From assembly GCA_030844895.1 (NCBI GenBank), contig CM061232.1:83284555-83348554 (forward strand): a DNA stretch of 64,000 bases, in the 5' to 3' direction. The position numbers were made by a program, and so were the translations under genes. Within the stretch, counting starts at the first letter, position 1, and every line of letters starts with the position of its first letter. Positions 32,701-43,900 of the stretch are shown here, piece by piece. Source of the stretch: Ambrosia x helenae (lineage: Eukaryota; Streptophyta; Magnoliopsida; Asterales; Asteraceae). The notes beneath the pieces are model-generated. The model saw only the letters and a program-made list of their open reading frames with translations. It did not search any database and was not told the DNA's origin.

Positions 32701-35700
32701 TGTAAGAGAAAATAGTTAGGAATTCGATAATAAACGTTGTAAGACATAAATCTATTAAAATTCTTTTGATTTACTGTGGCAAGCGGAAAATTTTTCTTTC
32801 TTTTCGTTCCTTCCTTTTGGTCTTGTGTAATTTTTGGGACGATAGTTCTTTCAACAGGGGGATGATGTGACACCCGCCAAACTCAGGTTAGTAACTTTTG
32901 TCAAACTAGCAAGTCTACCTTAGCGAATCATACATGCATTACACTTAGCTGGGTCAGTTGAGTCATTACGATGGTCGGGGAACAATCGGGAGTCGTTATG
33001 ATTGTTCGAGGAATCATCAGGAGTCATTACGATGATCCAAGGGATCATCAGGGGTCGGTCCATAACCATATGTACAAGGATTGGTGATTTGTAGGATCAC
33101 CGGATTTAATGCACGCATGCGAGTCTCGAGTCCCGGGGATTGGTGAACGAATGTGAACGTGTTAGTTGTCAAGTAATATGTGTTTATAATCATTATATAA
33201 CTTGTCGGTATGTGAATACATGTTAATATGTATTAAAAAAGTGTTTAACGTGCCGAAAAACCAACTTTGCTGCAGGGGGCGACTAGCTAGGCTAGTTGCT
33301 ACCTGCAGCAGCCTAGTCGCCTGTTGTGTCTGAAACGACTAGCAGCATCTATAAATACCATACTTGACTTGTTAAACATCATTTGTGAAACCCTAACTCG
33401 CCCCAAAACTGTCTCACACTATCATTAACCTCTGGAACCCGTTTTTGCCCTAAATCTACCATTTCCAAGCCTAAAATATCATTTCTAACAAAATCTAAGG
33501 TGTGTTATTCATCTAAGCTTTTGTCATGTCGTTATTTTGATCCATAAAGGTCCAGACCTGGTTTTATAAAGTTTGTGTTTTTAAAAACCTTTGAAAAACA
33601 GTTCTGAAACAAACCTAATCATTTGAATGGGTTCTATATGGAGGATTCATACGTAAAATGGTTTTTGATGATTAAAACATGGAGATTCTAATGTGTTTGA
33701 TGTTTTGTTGATATGAATGAGTTATTAGGATGATTATCTTATATTAGGAAGGTTGTTTGATGTGTTTTGATGATAATATGTGTTTTGACCCATTTGAGTG
33801 CATTAGGAGGATTTAGGATGTTATAGGATGATTTAATGATTGAATGAAGTTAGGGTTTATCTAGAATGATGCAATAACAGTATGATGATGATTGGAACGT
33901 GATTATGTGATGAAATCCGATTATTTTCCATTTAGGGTAAGGTTTTCATGCAATGATGTGATGTTAATAATATTCCATTTTGGAAAATGCTTGCAATTAG
34001 GGTGTTAGACTGATGATAAATTGGGGGTTTTCGTTTAGGATAAGTTGCTTGATGATTATGGATTGATATTGGTGTTTTTACATGTTTCGGATCTAATTTG
34101 GAGGGTTTAACACGCGAAAAGAGTCGCCCATGCTGCAGGGGCGACTAGTTAAGCTAGGCGCATGCTGCAAGGGGCGACTAACTTAGCTAGTCGCCTATAG
34201 GAAACCCAGTCGCCCCTTCACAGGGCAACTAGCTTTGCTAGTTGCCTGTTTGATACCTAGTCGTGTGTTTCGATGCCTAATCATGTGTTTTGCTGCTGTA
34301 AGTGTAATTTGGGACCCCAAAACATGATTTGACACCTAGGAACATATTGTAAGCCATGTGGCATGTCTAGAAACTTGGTAACACGTGTTCGGACTCGTAT
34401 GTGCAATATGTGCACTGTATGCTAGACTTATTGAACTGTTATGTGTGTTAAGTGTGTGTTTACACATGATTGCTTGGTAACTTGTATTACACTAAAACGG
34501 GGGATGTCGGGTCACCAATGGGATGTCGAGTCTTGTCTTGTGTGGTCAGGTTAACATTCAAACGTGTTTTCAAACGTACTTGGTTATGGTCTGGACATTC
34601 AGGGACTAGTTAACCTACGGGTTATTAGGCCGGATACTTATATACATCTTTTGATAGGTCGTCGGTATTAGGGACTGTCATAGCATTTTCGGTTTAACTG
34701 TTTTCAAGAATGCAATTTAAGGTGAGTTGCATGGCCTCACTCTTACTGGTTTTATTTTCGGGGGGAGAAACATGCTACGTACTTTGGATTCGTAAAGATT
34801 ATGTTATACTATGGTTATCTTTTGTTTACTATACGGCGTTTCATCTTAAGTCCCAGGAGAAACCATGAATATGTGGGTATACATAACAGGGGAAATGTGG
34901 ATCGATATATTGGGCTAGATAAACCCCACCCTGGTCGGCTGGAGGTCGAACGGGTCTATATTGTCTCTAACTTTCGGGCCTACCGAGGATGACGGGAGCC
35001 CAACATTTGGACATTCATATATGGTTACTTGTCAGTAATGGTTTCTAACCGTAGTAGTAACAATACATAAATCTAGCTAACGTTCATATAACATAGTAGT
35101 AACGGGATTGATCTTTCAAACTTATGAAAACGTTTTATAAAAACCTGTGAACTCACCACCATTATATGTTGACATTTTTGGCATGTTTTCTCAGGTCGCT
35201 AAGGTAGCAGTACAAGGACTAGGCGCACGGGGTCTTGCACGGCGTCTAAAGTTTAGTTGCATGTTTTTAAACAGTTTCAGACTATGTTTATGCAATCATG
35301 GGTTGTAAACTTATTTCAGCTTCCGCTAGTGGTTTTTATGTTATAAAACTTCATGGTTTTGATTTACGTATTTTTACATATAGTTGTCGTTTATTGTGAC
35401 CGTTGACTTAGATCCTGGTGTGTCACGCGCCTTGCGATAAAACCACGCAAGTGGAATTTGAGGGTGTAACATTTACTCTTTACTTTTCATTCACAATCAT
35501 TCCCATTGGGGTTTGAAAGAAATTACAAAATCACATGTGCGTGAAGATGGTGGTAGGGCGGCGCATGGGTGGATGGTGGCAGGTGGAGGTGGAGGGGTTG
35601 TCGAGTATTGTATTTGTTTGAACCTGGGGCTTTATTGTGGGGTAAGGGTGGGCGTAGATTTGTAATTTTATGGTCAAAAGGTAAAACTGTTTATAATGCT

Positions 35701-36388
35701 AGGTTTTAATGGCTTTTGGAAAACAACTTTTTACCTAGTATGAAAAGACCAAAACAAAAATCATTTTTATCAATGTCAAAATGCTTTTTTTAACATTATT
35801 AACTTTTTAAAAAAATCAATAAGTCACTTTCAAGCTCAATCTCAAACCCTGTTAATTTGGCCAATAATGTGATTCTTAGACAGATTTTTTTTTCTAAGTG
35901 CAAAAGTTCCCAAGGGATTTTACCTCTATGAGCTATGTAGTATATATTCATTGTTATTTGTCATTTGATGAAAAAGTGACAAGAATAATGTGTGTATGAC
36001 CATGGACATGAGTTTATAGCCAACTCAATAACATGTAAAGGATGAAATGAAGATAGATGGTTAAGCTTGTAACATACGGACTAGTTGTACCAAAGATGTG
36101 AAAGAAGCTAGAAACAAACGTACCTAAAAGGTCAGCTAGTGTTTTGCCATTAGAGTATCTTCCTGTCGGTTTTTCGCCCACAAAATCCTTTCCGTAAGGG
36201 GGGAAATTTGCTTTGCCCAAAGTATTGATATAGTTATTATTCCCTTGATCAATTACGGAGTCTCCAAATACTAAGACAGCCGATACAGACACATTTTTCG
36301 GCAGAAGTGTTCTTCCATCGCTGCCAGATAAATGAATAGAAGCGTAAACACAAAACACAATAACCTTAACAAAAGAAAGACGCATCAT
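29769..36388 (-). CDS. GDSL esterase/lipase (EXL-like), five exons
   Basis: Exons on the minus strand are 36388-36124, 32666-32536, 32442-32218, 31162-30907 and 29959-29769. All introns have GT-AG ends and the phases match, giving 1068 nt and 355 residues, the usual family length. A hydrophobic signal peptide (VKVIVFCVYASIHL) predicts secretion. Block I reads VLVFGDSVIDQGNNN with the catalytic Ser in GDS; the motif is GDSV rather than GDSL. Block II is SFASGGSGFD, block III has IIAGNND, and block V FFWDGFHLTEKG supplies the catalytic Asp and His. The family hydrolyses ester bonds of lipids or cell-wall polymers in the apoplast. Substrate is unknown. No stop or frameshift is present, although intron 1 (3457 nt) holds an LTR and introns 3 and 4 hold MITEs. 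AT-rich TATA-like runs lie at 36407-36467. Confidence 0.92.
30142..30302. mobile_element. 161-bp foldback MITE in GDSL intron 4
   Basis: GTTTTTATTTCACTGG at the left end is inverted exactly as CCAGTGAAATAAAAAC at the right end. A second inverted pair lies inside (TTAGTTTTCT / AGAAAACTAA). No clear target duplication. Confidence 0.75.
31430..31500 (-). other. tRNA-like module in GDSL intron 3
   Basis: On the minus strand GGTAGAAGAGCTGGTTAG is followed by TAGGTTCAAATCCCAC, a perfect B box. It lies in a GGGCC-rich repeat-like stretch (31205-31640) whose ends I cannot define. Confidence 0.4.
31641..32115. mobile_element. 475-bp MITE in GDSL intron 3
   Basis: GGGGTATTGGTTTTTA at the left matches CTAAAATCCAATACCCC inverted at the right. 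Inside are a tandem pair with CCCAATAATGATCCCACC and a run of GGCATG(C/T)-containing inverted repeats around 31870-31965. No target duplication was found. Confidence 0.7.
33350..33357 (+). promoter_or_regulatory. TATA box of the intron-1 LTR
   Basis: TATAAATA about 485 bases into the LTR, in sense with it and antisense to the GDSL gene. Confidence 0.55.
34722..35194 (+). other. Candidate leader intron in the intron-1 LTR
   Basis: Donor TTTAAG/GTGAGTTGCATGGCC and acceptor TTTTCTCAG/GTCGCTAAGG are 473 nt apart, about 277 bases from the LTR end. The arrangement parallels LTRs A, C and D. Confidence 0.4.
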
Positions 36389-36666
36389 GAAAGTTTGAGA
36401 AAAAACATATATATATAGCTCAAGATATATAGGACATGTAAGAGATATGTGTGGTTCTATATATATTACCTATGTGTTATGTACTATATAGAGATCTGAG
36501 ATGAATGTATTGTTTATTCTTTTCAAGTTAAAATAATGGAAACGTGTATATGATGCATCCTTTATTAAATGCGACGTGCAATTAAATTATGGTTCCTCAT
36601 AATTAGCTGTTCTAAAGTTGTCTTTGATATTGTGTTTGTAATTCACTAGACAGATTTGCACTTCTA

Positions 36667-36968
36667 TTTTTTTTTTTTAACGGCATGGAATGTTATTCAA
36701 CCACCGTAATACCGGGCGTTATGGTTAAGGTCGACTACTTGACTGTCGCCAGCCTCTTGGCTCTCTCAGATGCGCGGAAATCCGATCTCCACCCGCCTGA
36801 AGCCAAGACAGTGGAATAATCGGTAAAACCTTGCCTCTCATCCGAGTCGAACCGGCACAACACATATTCGCTCTTCACCTGGATTCCGCATAAAATAATG
36901 GGGAGAGTGGGAAATGAACATAGGTCACAAAGAATACCAAGTATTTACCCAACCACTCATCCACTACA
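36667..36968 (-). mobile_element. tRNA-derived SINE with poly(A) tail
   Basis: On the minus strand the element starts with GGATGAGTGGTTGGGTAA (A-box region) and GTGACCTATGTTCATTTCCC (a degenerate B box). It runs for about 300 bp and ends in a poly(A) run (36667-36678). ATTTGCA occurs at 36654-36660 and 36970-36976 and is a likely target duplication. Confidence 0.7.
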
Positions 36969-37180
36969 CATTTGCAATTATTAATTTTTGAGTAAACTGT
37001 CATTTTGCCCCCTGAGGTTTGCTCCAAAATGTCACTTTAGACAGAAAAAAAATTTTTTACCACTGGAACCCCTGTGGTTTTATTTTGGTGTCATTTTGGC
37101 CCATTTTTTAACGACGTTAAACTCAGAAGGAATGTGGGGGGGGGGGCGATAAACAACAAATAGCACACGAAACACATTAC

Positions 37181-37933
37181 CTTTACCCTGAGCGGTCAGG
37201 TGTGGGTTCCTACCTTTAATATCATATTTCCTGCTGATCCTCGCACATACCAGCGCAATCTCGTTGATAGAGCACATATCAACTGGATGACAGGTTAGCT
37301 TCGTATACCACGACATCCCCTCGTAGGGGATGGGTTTCACCTCATCGAGTTTCAGGTCGACATGCATCCTTGACATCTTCAAAGGTATCACGCCCTCCGC
37401 AACCCAGAAAAATTTAGACTTCCGATCGCGAAAACTCTTCATGCCACCAGACGATTGTGACTTAGGCCCATGGAACGGACGACAAGAAAACCAACTCTCT
37501 ACAGCAGTCATCATATAGAACACATTGAACATGTGAATGTGGGGCTCAATTCCCTGCGCCCTACAGCAGAATTCAAAAAACATAAGGCGCGACATCGCAC
37601 CAGTATGCAACTGGTTCAAATGAATCTTGAAATACTCCAACACGGAGGCCAGAAACTTGGTAATTGGGAGCCTAAAATTGCACATCTGAAAATAAACCGC
37701 AAAAACCCCAATCTTCCCCTAATGATAACGGAGCCATTTTCTGGCGACTCCGGCTCAAAGTGTGGCTGGATCCCATATTGAGAGCAGACAAGATCTAAAT
37801 CTTCCTGCTTCCACTTGATAGCCACCTCCCCCGCAAGAGGAGGTGTGGATTTCTTGGAATCCTTCATCGAGTCATTCTTCCCACCTTTTTTACGTTTCTC
37901 TTTAACATGAAACACATCGGAAGACGGAGCCAT
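37181..37933 (-). pseudogene. Putative gypsy-type transposon protein (PF04195-like), frameshifted
   Basis: The minus-strand ATG at 37933 starts a lysine-rich N-terminus, then PPLAGEVAIKWKQEDLD and a VCSQYGI stretch. After a one-base loss near 37714-37718 the protein goes on in another frame with CNFRLPITKFLASVLEYFKI, then EFCCRAQGIEPHIHMFNVFY and KFFWVAEGVIPL. This order matches the large plant family annotated as putative gypsy-type transposon domain, usually part of a long ORF in non-autonomous or Tat-like elements. The region ends at TAQGK/GTAATG (37181), a possible splice donor. Function is unknown. A repeat-like stretch with TTTTGCCCCCTGAGG (36990-37130) lies directly downstream. Confidence 0.7.
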
Positions 37934-39060
37934 AACTATCAGATGTGTATGTGAAAAGGGATCTAAAAATCCCGATGAAAAGAGGGGGATTAAAGGCTAA
38001 AAGAATGTTTTTTGCTTCAAAGATGAGAGAATTTTTGAAAAATTTCTAAGTGTGGAGTGGCGAGTATGACAAAAGGAAGGATTCATATATGTTGAGCAAT
38101 TAATGCTCTAGATAACCGTGCCCTGCATGTTGCATGTCCAGCCAACTAGGAAGTGCCACATAGGAAAGACAACGGGACAGACGGCGAAGCGACAGGCGAG
38201 CCCACCTGCAAATTCTGAAAAGGTACCTGACAACTGACATTTCACCTCTCCACCACGTCGCTTGCACGGTACATCGCAGGCGTAGGTCTGCAGCATTAAT
38301 TACAACACACCCGCACCAGCGCTGGTCATATAACCATGCGCAAGGTGTGGATGAACAAAAAAGTTTTAAAAAATCAACACCTCATTCTGCACCAAGCGCA
38401 AGTAAGGCCACAAAACAACATGAGCAACAACACATGACCTCAGAAGCACATCAACTTAAAATGCCATCAACTCTGCTAAGTCCAACATCCGCATGCACCG
38501 CATACAACACACTGGACTAGGGGACTTGAAGAGAAATGTACCCGCGCGTGCGCACGGACCCACATCTCCAGACACGTCATCAGGCTCGCAGGCGAAGCTT
38601 CTAGAAGCCCGCGCACGATTCCTACTACGTGCCAGTTATGACCCGACAAAGAAAGAGACGTGCAACCAATCAGAGGCCGCCACTCCCTGCTCCACGATCT
38701 CCTGGCAGGTATGAGGTATAGAAAGGACAAAAAGGACGATTGAAAAGGACGTGTGGCCAATCACAGAAGGACAACGATAAACCGCCAACGGTTGTCAACC
38801 CTGTGGACCCGCACGATCTGTCATTCCTCAATCAGCCAATCACAAGACACCGTCCAGAACATTATGTTTTTCATTCAAACAACACTTGGAGAATTTTGTA
38901 ATAGCTTAGAAGGAAATATTATAGTCGAAACATTTGTATTCACTTATAAAGGAGTTCTGTGTAATCGTCCAATCATACATCAATAAAATATCTCTTCATA
39001 TTGCTCGTCTATACAGGTGTTTAATCAGTGTTTCTTCACTATATTAATAAAGAGCTGGTC
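37934..39060 (-). promoter_or_regulatory. Upstream region of the PF04195-like ORF
   Basis: Minus-strand CATATATGAATCC near 38088 could be a TATA element for the ORF. Farther up, three CCAATCA words (38666, 38757, 38835) sit in a relatively GC-rich stretch. This is probably an LTR or promoter of the parent transposon, but I cannot find paired ends. Confidence 0.35.
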
Positions 39061-40982
39061 CACATGATTGAAAATAATGTAATGTTTTTTTCACCACAAT
39101 TACAATTTACATATTAGTTGGACTTAAGCATGAAATGCATAAATTTTGAGAATTGCTTAAATTCTATCTTGTGATAGTAGGTCGTAGAAAGTATAACAAA
39201 CGGACTTAGGTTGAATTCATTCTAGCGTCATTGGAACCATCTTATCAAACTATACAATCTTAGATTTTTAGGTTCTCGCTTTTGCATTTTTAGCTTGTAA
39301 AATTTTTGTTAGATCATTGTGTCTTTTTCTATTTTAGTCATTGTGTCTTCTTTGCGTTTCATTGACTTTTTCCTAGACATTGTGCTATATGTTGTGATCC
39401 ATTTTTATTTTTTTTGGTATTCTTCTCACGCCGTTCATATTTATTTGACCCATTATAGGATAAAGTAACCCTATTTTCGTATGCTAGATGATCAATTTTT
39501 AACACATGGTCTCGTATGTTGTTAGTTGTTCCTTCTTGACACCTTAATATGTCTAGTATACCCATAGTAAATTCCTATCACTCAACTTCGGCTATTCCTT
39601 GTAGGTGTTAAAGACATTCTGTTGGAGTGTTGTGGTTGGAAATTTTGTTGATTGTTTTGAAATAATTTTATTGAGTAGGGATCATATGTCAAATCATGTA
39701 TAATCTTTAATTCTCTATCGATCTGTGTAAATATGTAAAAGTTGATTGTATGTGAATGATTAAATGAACATGGTAGATATCATAAGTGAGCATGACATAA
39801 CCTACTACAAGACATCTTATTGACCATATCAAGTTACAAATATTTTGAGTTAGTGATAGAGAGGCGGTGCAGTGTAGCAAAGTGAAGATTACAAGGCAGC
39901 ACTAAGAGGTTTATGTTATGTTTGTGTCACAAAAATTAATTGGCCTCCATGACACTTTCCAAACATGGTGGAACCCTGCAACGCTAGGGAACGACGAAAT
40001 AAAAAAGAATGAAACCGATCTCATATGCCATGTGTATAGATCCCTACTAATGCGACTTCACAAACGCGTTCTTATTTAGGTGAGGTTGTCTCGGATGATA
40101 ATTGCCTTTAGAATGAGAGTTCACAGCAGTTTCTTCTTGTTAGCACCTCCTATACTCAAGTACTCCAAAAAACAAAAGGCTCAATATGAAGAATAAAAAC
40201 ATGCACAATCACTCATAATTGTGATTCAAAGGGGGTGGTTGTTTCACGTAGGCGACAGTTTACAGGGTGTAGTAGAGTAAACGGAAGTAGCTGCTTGAAC
40301 AGTGATAGTGATGTTTTCTTATAATTTGTAACATGTCATGTTCAATTCAACAAATGATAACCTTTTGGCATCACCAACTTATCTTTTGGGTTTTTCTTTA
40401 GTTAACAAACTACTTCCTATCGAATTCCAGCCACGAAGCCTGGGCAAATCAACATAGTTATACAAATGCTGTAATACAGCTAGTCACCATCTAAATACCA
40501 AGAACCTCGTTACCCAAAGGTAAGCTCTTACATGTTTCTCTCATCCTCTCCATTTAATGTATGTTTCTCACACCGAAAGCAAAAGGACATGTCTATAAAG
40601 CAAACGATTTTCAAGCCGAGCTCCAAACAGCTTAAAGAAGCACGCAATCAAATCAACTTCGAGTTTAAACAACTTCAACTTTAACCAAACACTGAGAGTG
40701 GATGCCATTCTCATTCGAGTCTACACACACCCTAACAATATACAAATCACATTGCAAATATAACAAGTAACTATAGCAACAGCTTTCCGCAGTCTTTAGG
40801 TATTTTGTTTTGGTAAACACAAGCTCATACATTTACAAAAGAAAGTTGAATATAAATTTGAGGAACCAAACCAGACAAGCCAAACAATTCCAGGTTATTT
40901 AAAGATGAATATACCAGTAAAAACAAAAAAAATGAAACCCACTAGACGGTAATTTAAAATGGTCAATACGATCCTAAGCCCA
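39061..40982. other. Spacer, including the probable 3' UTR of FREE1
   Basis: AT-rich DNA without coding potential or clear repeat ends. The 3' untranslated region of FREE1 should occupy the right-hand few hundred bases. Confidence 0.5.
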
Positions 40983-43900
40983 TCAACGTGCACTTACAAG
41001 AAATGGATGCTGACAAACTCCGCATTCTATGGTCTCAGATCCCGAGCTGGGAACTTGAACCTGCAAAATTTAACCATATTTATGAATGACAATGAAAGGT
41101 TACAATTTCAATCCATTAATATATAGATGGTTTAGATTTTGGTTTAGTTTTCTAAAGGAAATCATATAGGTTAGGCTAAAAGTGTCGAATTAAAAGGAAG
41201 CATGTCAAATGGGTTCGAATTCATATTTTAGCATATCAATTATTTATAGAACTATAGGGGTGTAAATGAGCCGAACCAAGCTTGGGATCAGCTCATTCAA
41301 CCTATGAATGCTTAAGCTCGGCTCATTTTGAGTTCTATGCCTAAAGCTCAAGATCGATCCCGGCTAGAACACAATTTTTCAAACTCCAGCTTAGATAGGT
41401 TATTATTTATTAAAATACATATATAACTATTTTTCATATATTTATAAATTATAATTAGGAATAAGATCAAATAGGAACCACTACCCTAGTTAGGAACTTA
41501 GAAACCAATCTGAGCCATCCATCTTTGATTTTGATCTAGGGGGTAGTTGTGTAATTAGACAATTAAATATTATCCTTTAATTTAATTAAAAATTTTATAT
41601 ATGGCAGTTATTTTTTATTAATGCGATTTCTTTACCATATGCGATTTCTTTGCCTTAAATCTCTCAATCTCTAATTCATAAATCAATCTATATCGCTTAA
41701 ATAATAAAAAATATCAACAAACGTTGTTGACATAAAAATTAGTATTCAATTGTTTTTGTGGTCGACGAATTGCAGAAAGCTATTTTTTTTTTTTTTTTGC
41801 TTATGAAATAAAATAATAAATGGATAGTGGAATTTCCAATTAATTGCTACGGGAGGAATAGCTTTTCCAATTTGCTTTATAGGAATTTTTCCACAACAAT
41901 TTTATACAACTCTTATGGATATATGAAATGTACATATCTGTATATAGGTAAGTTTTCATCCGGTACATATATTTGTATATTAATGTTATTCACTGAGACA
42001 AAAAATAATCATATACACCTATGTATATTTGTGTTGGTAACGAGATGAACGAAAAAACAAATATACACCAATGTATATCTGTGTTGATGATGTTGAATGA
42101 AAGAAAAAAACTGATATACATCAATGTATAATTGATGTACACCATTGTATATATGTGTTGATGATGATGATGAATGAACAAAAAAAACTGATATACACCA
42201 ATGTACACTTCAACTTACAACAGCTATATAGCTAAATAAAAATTTACCATTATATACACTTGTGTATAGGCATTTGATTTTGTTTATCCTTATAGCGGTT
42301 ATGTGCGTTATATACACCAACGTATAATATACACTAGTGTATAGGCATTTGATAATAATAAAGCGTCTCATTTTTTTTTTTTTGTTTTGACGTGATAATT
42401 ACGTTTTGTAGGATCCAATTTTTTAATATTATCCCTAAATCAGTAAATGGAGAAGGAGAGGGTTTTTAGAAGGTATTTATGGTGTAATCAATTTAAATTA
42501 TGTGTTATGATAACATACCTAATTTTGTGGAAGACCAAAAGTCCATAATACCCTTACATTAAAATAAACAATTAATTAATCTTCTAATTATTTACAATCA
42601 TGCCATTAGAGATCAATGGCTATAAAGTGGTTCATATGGTTCCTACTTAAGGTGTGGTTCCTATTTGAGCCCTACCCATAATTATTCATTATGTAACTAT
42701 ATGTTTATTATTACATATACATTAACTGTCATGTTTATGCTATTTTTATTATAGTTACTCATATAACATTATGTAAAGTTGCACTAGCTTTAACGTTATT
42801 TTACTAATTTCGTGAAAATAACGTTAAAAAAATGACGGACGGTTAATCATGCATCATGTGGTGGCGTTGAGAGCCAAAAGACAAAGGGGCTAAGCAGTTA
42901 ATATCGGTGAGATCTCGGTTATATCGGTCCGAGATCTTGGTTATCGGCCTTAAGGGCTTTTTTCGGTCACAAATATCGGTCCCTATCTCGGCTCCGATAA
43001 TCTCGGCCGATATCGGTGATATATCGGCCGATATTGGCTTCCAAAATATCGGTTGTATCAGTGAGATTATCGGTTTGGTGTTTTTGGAGCATAAAATTGG
43101 CGTTCCATAACGTACTTGAGATGAAGAGAAAGAAAAAAACTAAGAAAGATGAAGGAGATGATGACATATAAACCTAAGAAAACTGAAAAGAGAGAAAAAA
43201 AACCAAGAGATATGAAGAAACAAACAAACCTATTCTTTGAGATGAAAAGCGGCGCTGGTATTCTGGTAAGAAATCATAACAGATGAAGAAGATGAATAGG
43301 ATATAAACCTAATTTTACGTATAGGTTCTTTAGTTAGGTTATGTTGAATTTGAGAAAGCCCATTGGTTATCAATTTTAAAAAGGCCCAGTCCAAGTCAAA
43401 AAGTAATACAAAATGGAAGCCCACATGTATTAGATTTTGTTTACGTTTGTTAAGAAAAAAAATTAGATTAGAACCATACACTTTAAACTTTTATCGTATT
43501 TAACCTAAAACTATTCTCACATGTCTAATTTAAGTGTAAAAACTTAAAATTTTAACATATTACATTGTTATCTTTAAAAAATTAAAAAATATGTATATTT
43601 TTGCAACTACCGATATCTCACCGATATCTCACCGCGAAAACCGATATCTCAAATATCAGTCCTTGACCGATAACCGATATTTTACCGCATTAACTGCTTA
43701 GCAAAGGGGTACATGCACCAATCGGGTTTGTCCCGATTGCCAAGTGTTTTGTGCCTTATGTCCAAGGCTTGATACCAAACCACATTGATCCGGGGGTCTC
43801 ACCAGAAGCAGCCTCTCTATTCTTAGGGGTAGAGGTAAGGCTGTCTACATCTTACCCTCCTCAGACCCTACCTTAGCTTTGCTATAGATGGGATTAACCG

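Larger units (their letters stand above)
32866..35471 (+). repeat. LTR-like insert in GDSL intron 1
   Basis: The 2606-bp stretch begins TGTGACACCC and ends GGGTGTAACA and is non-coding, so it looks like a solo LTR. It has a TATA box (33350), a donor/acceptor pair near its end like those of elements A, C and D, and repeated GGCGACTAG(C/T) words. The flanks (GATGA and TTTAC) do not form a target duplication, so it may be recombinant or truncated. Confidence 0.6.

Noticed and set aside
39359..39565. Short ORF in the spacer right of 39000
   Set aside because: No domain, no splice context and poor codon pattern; it is likely chance in AT-rich DNA.
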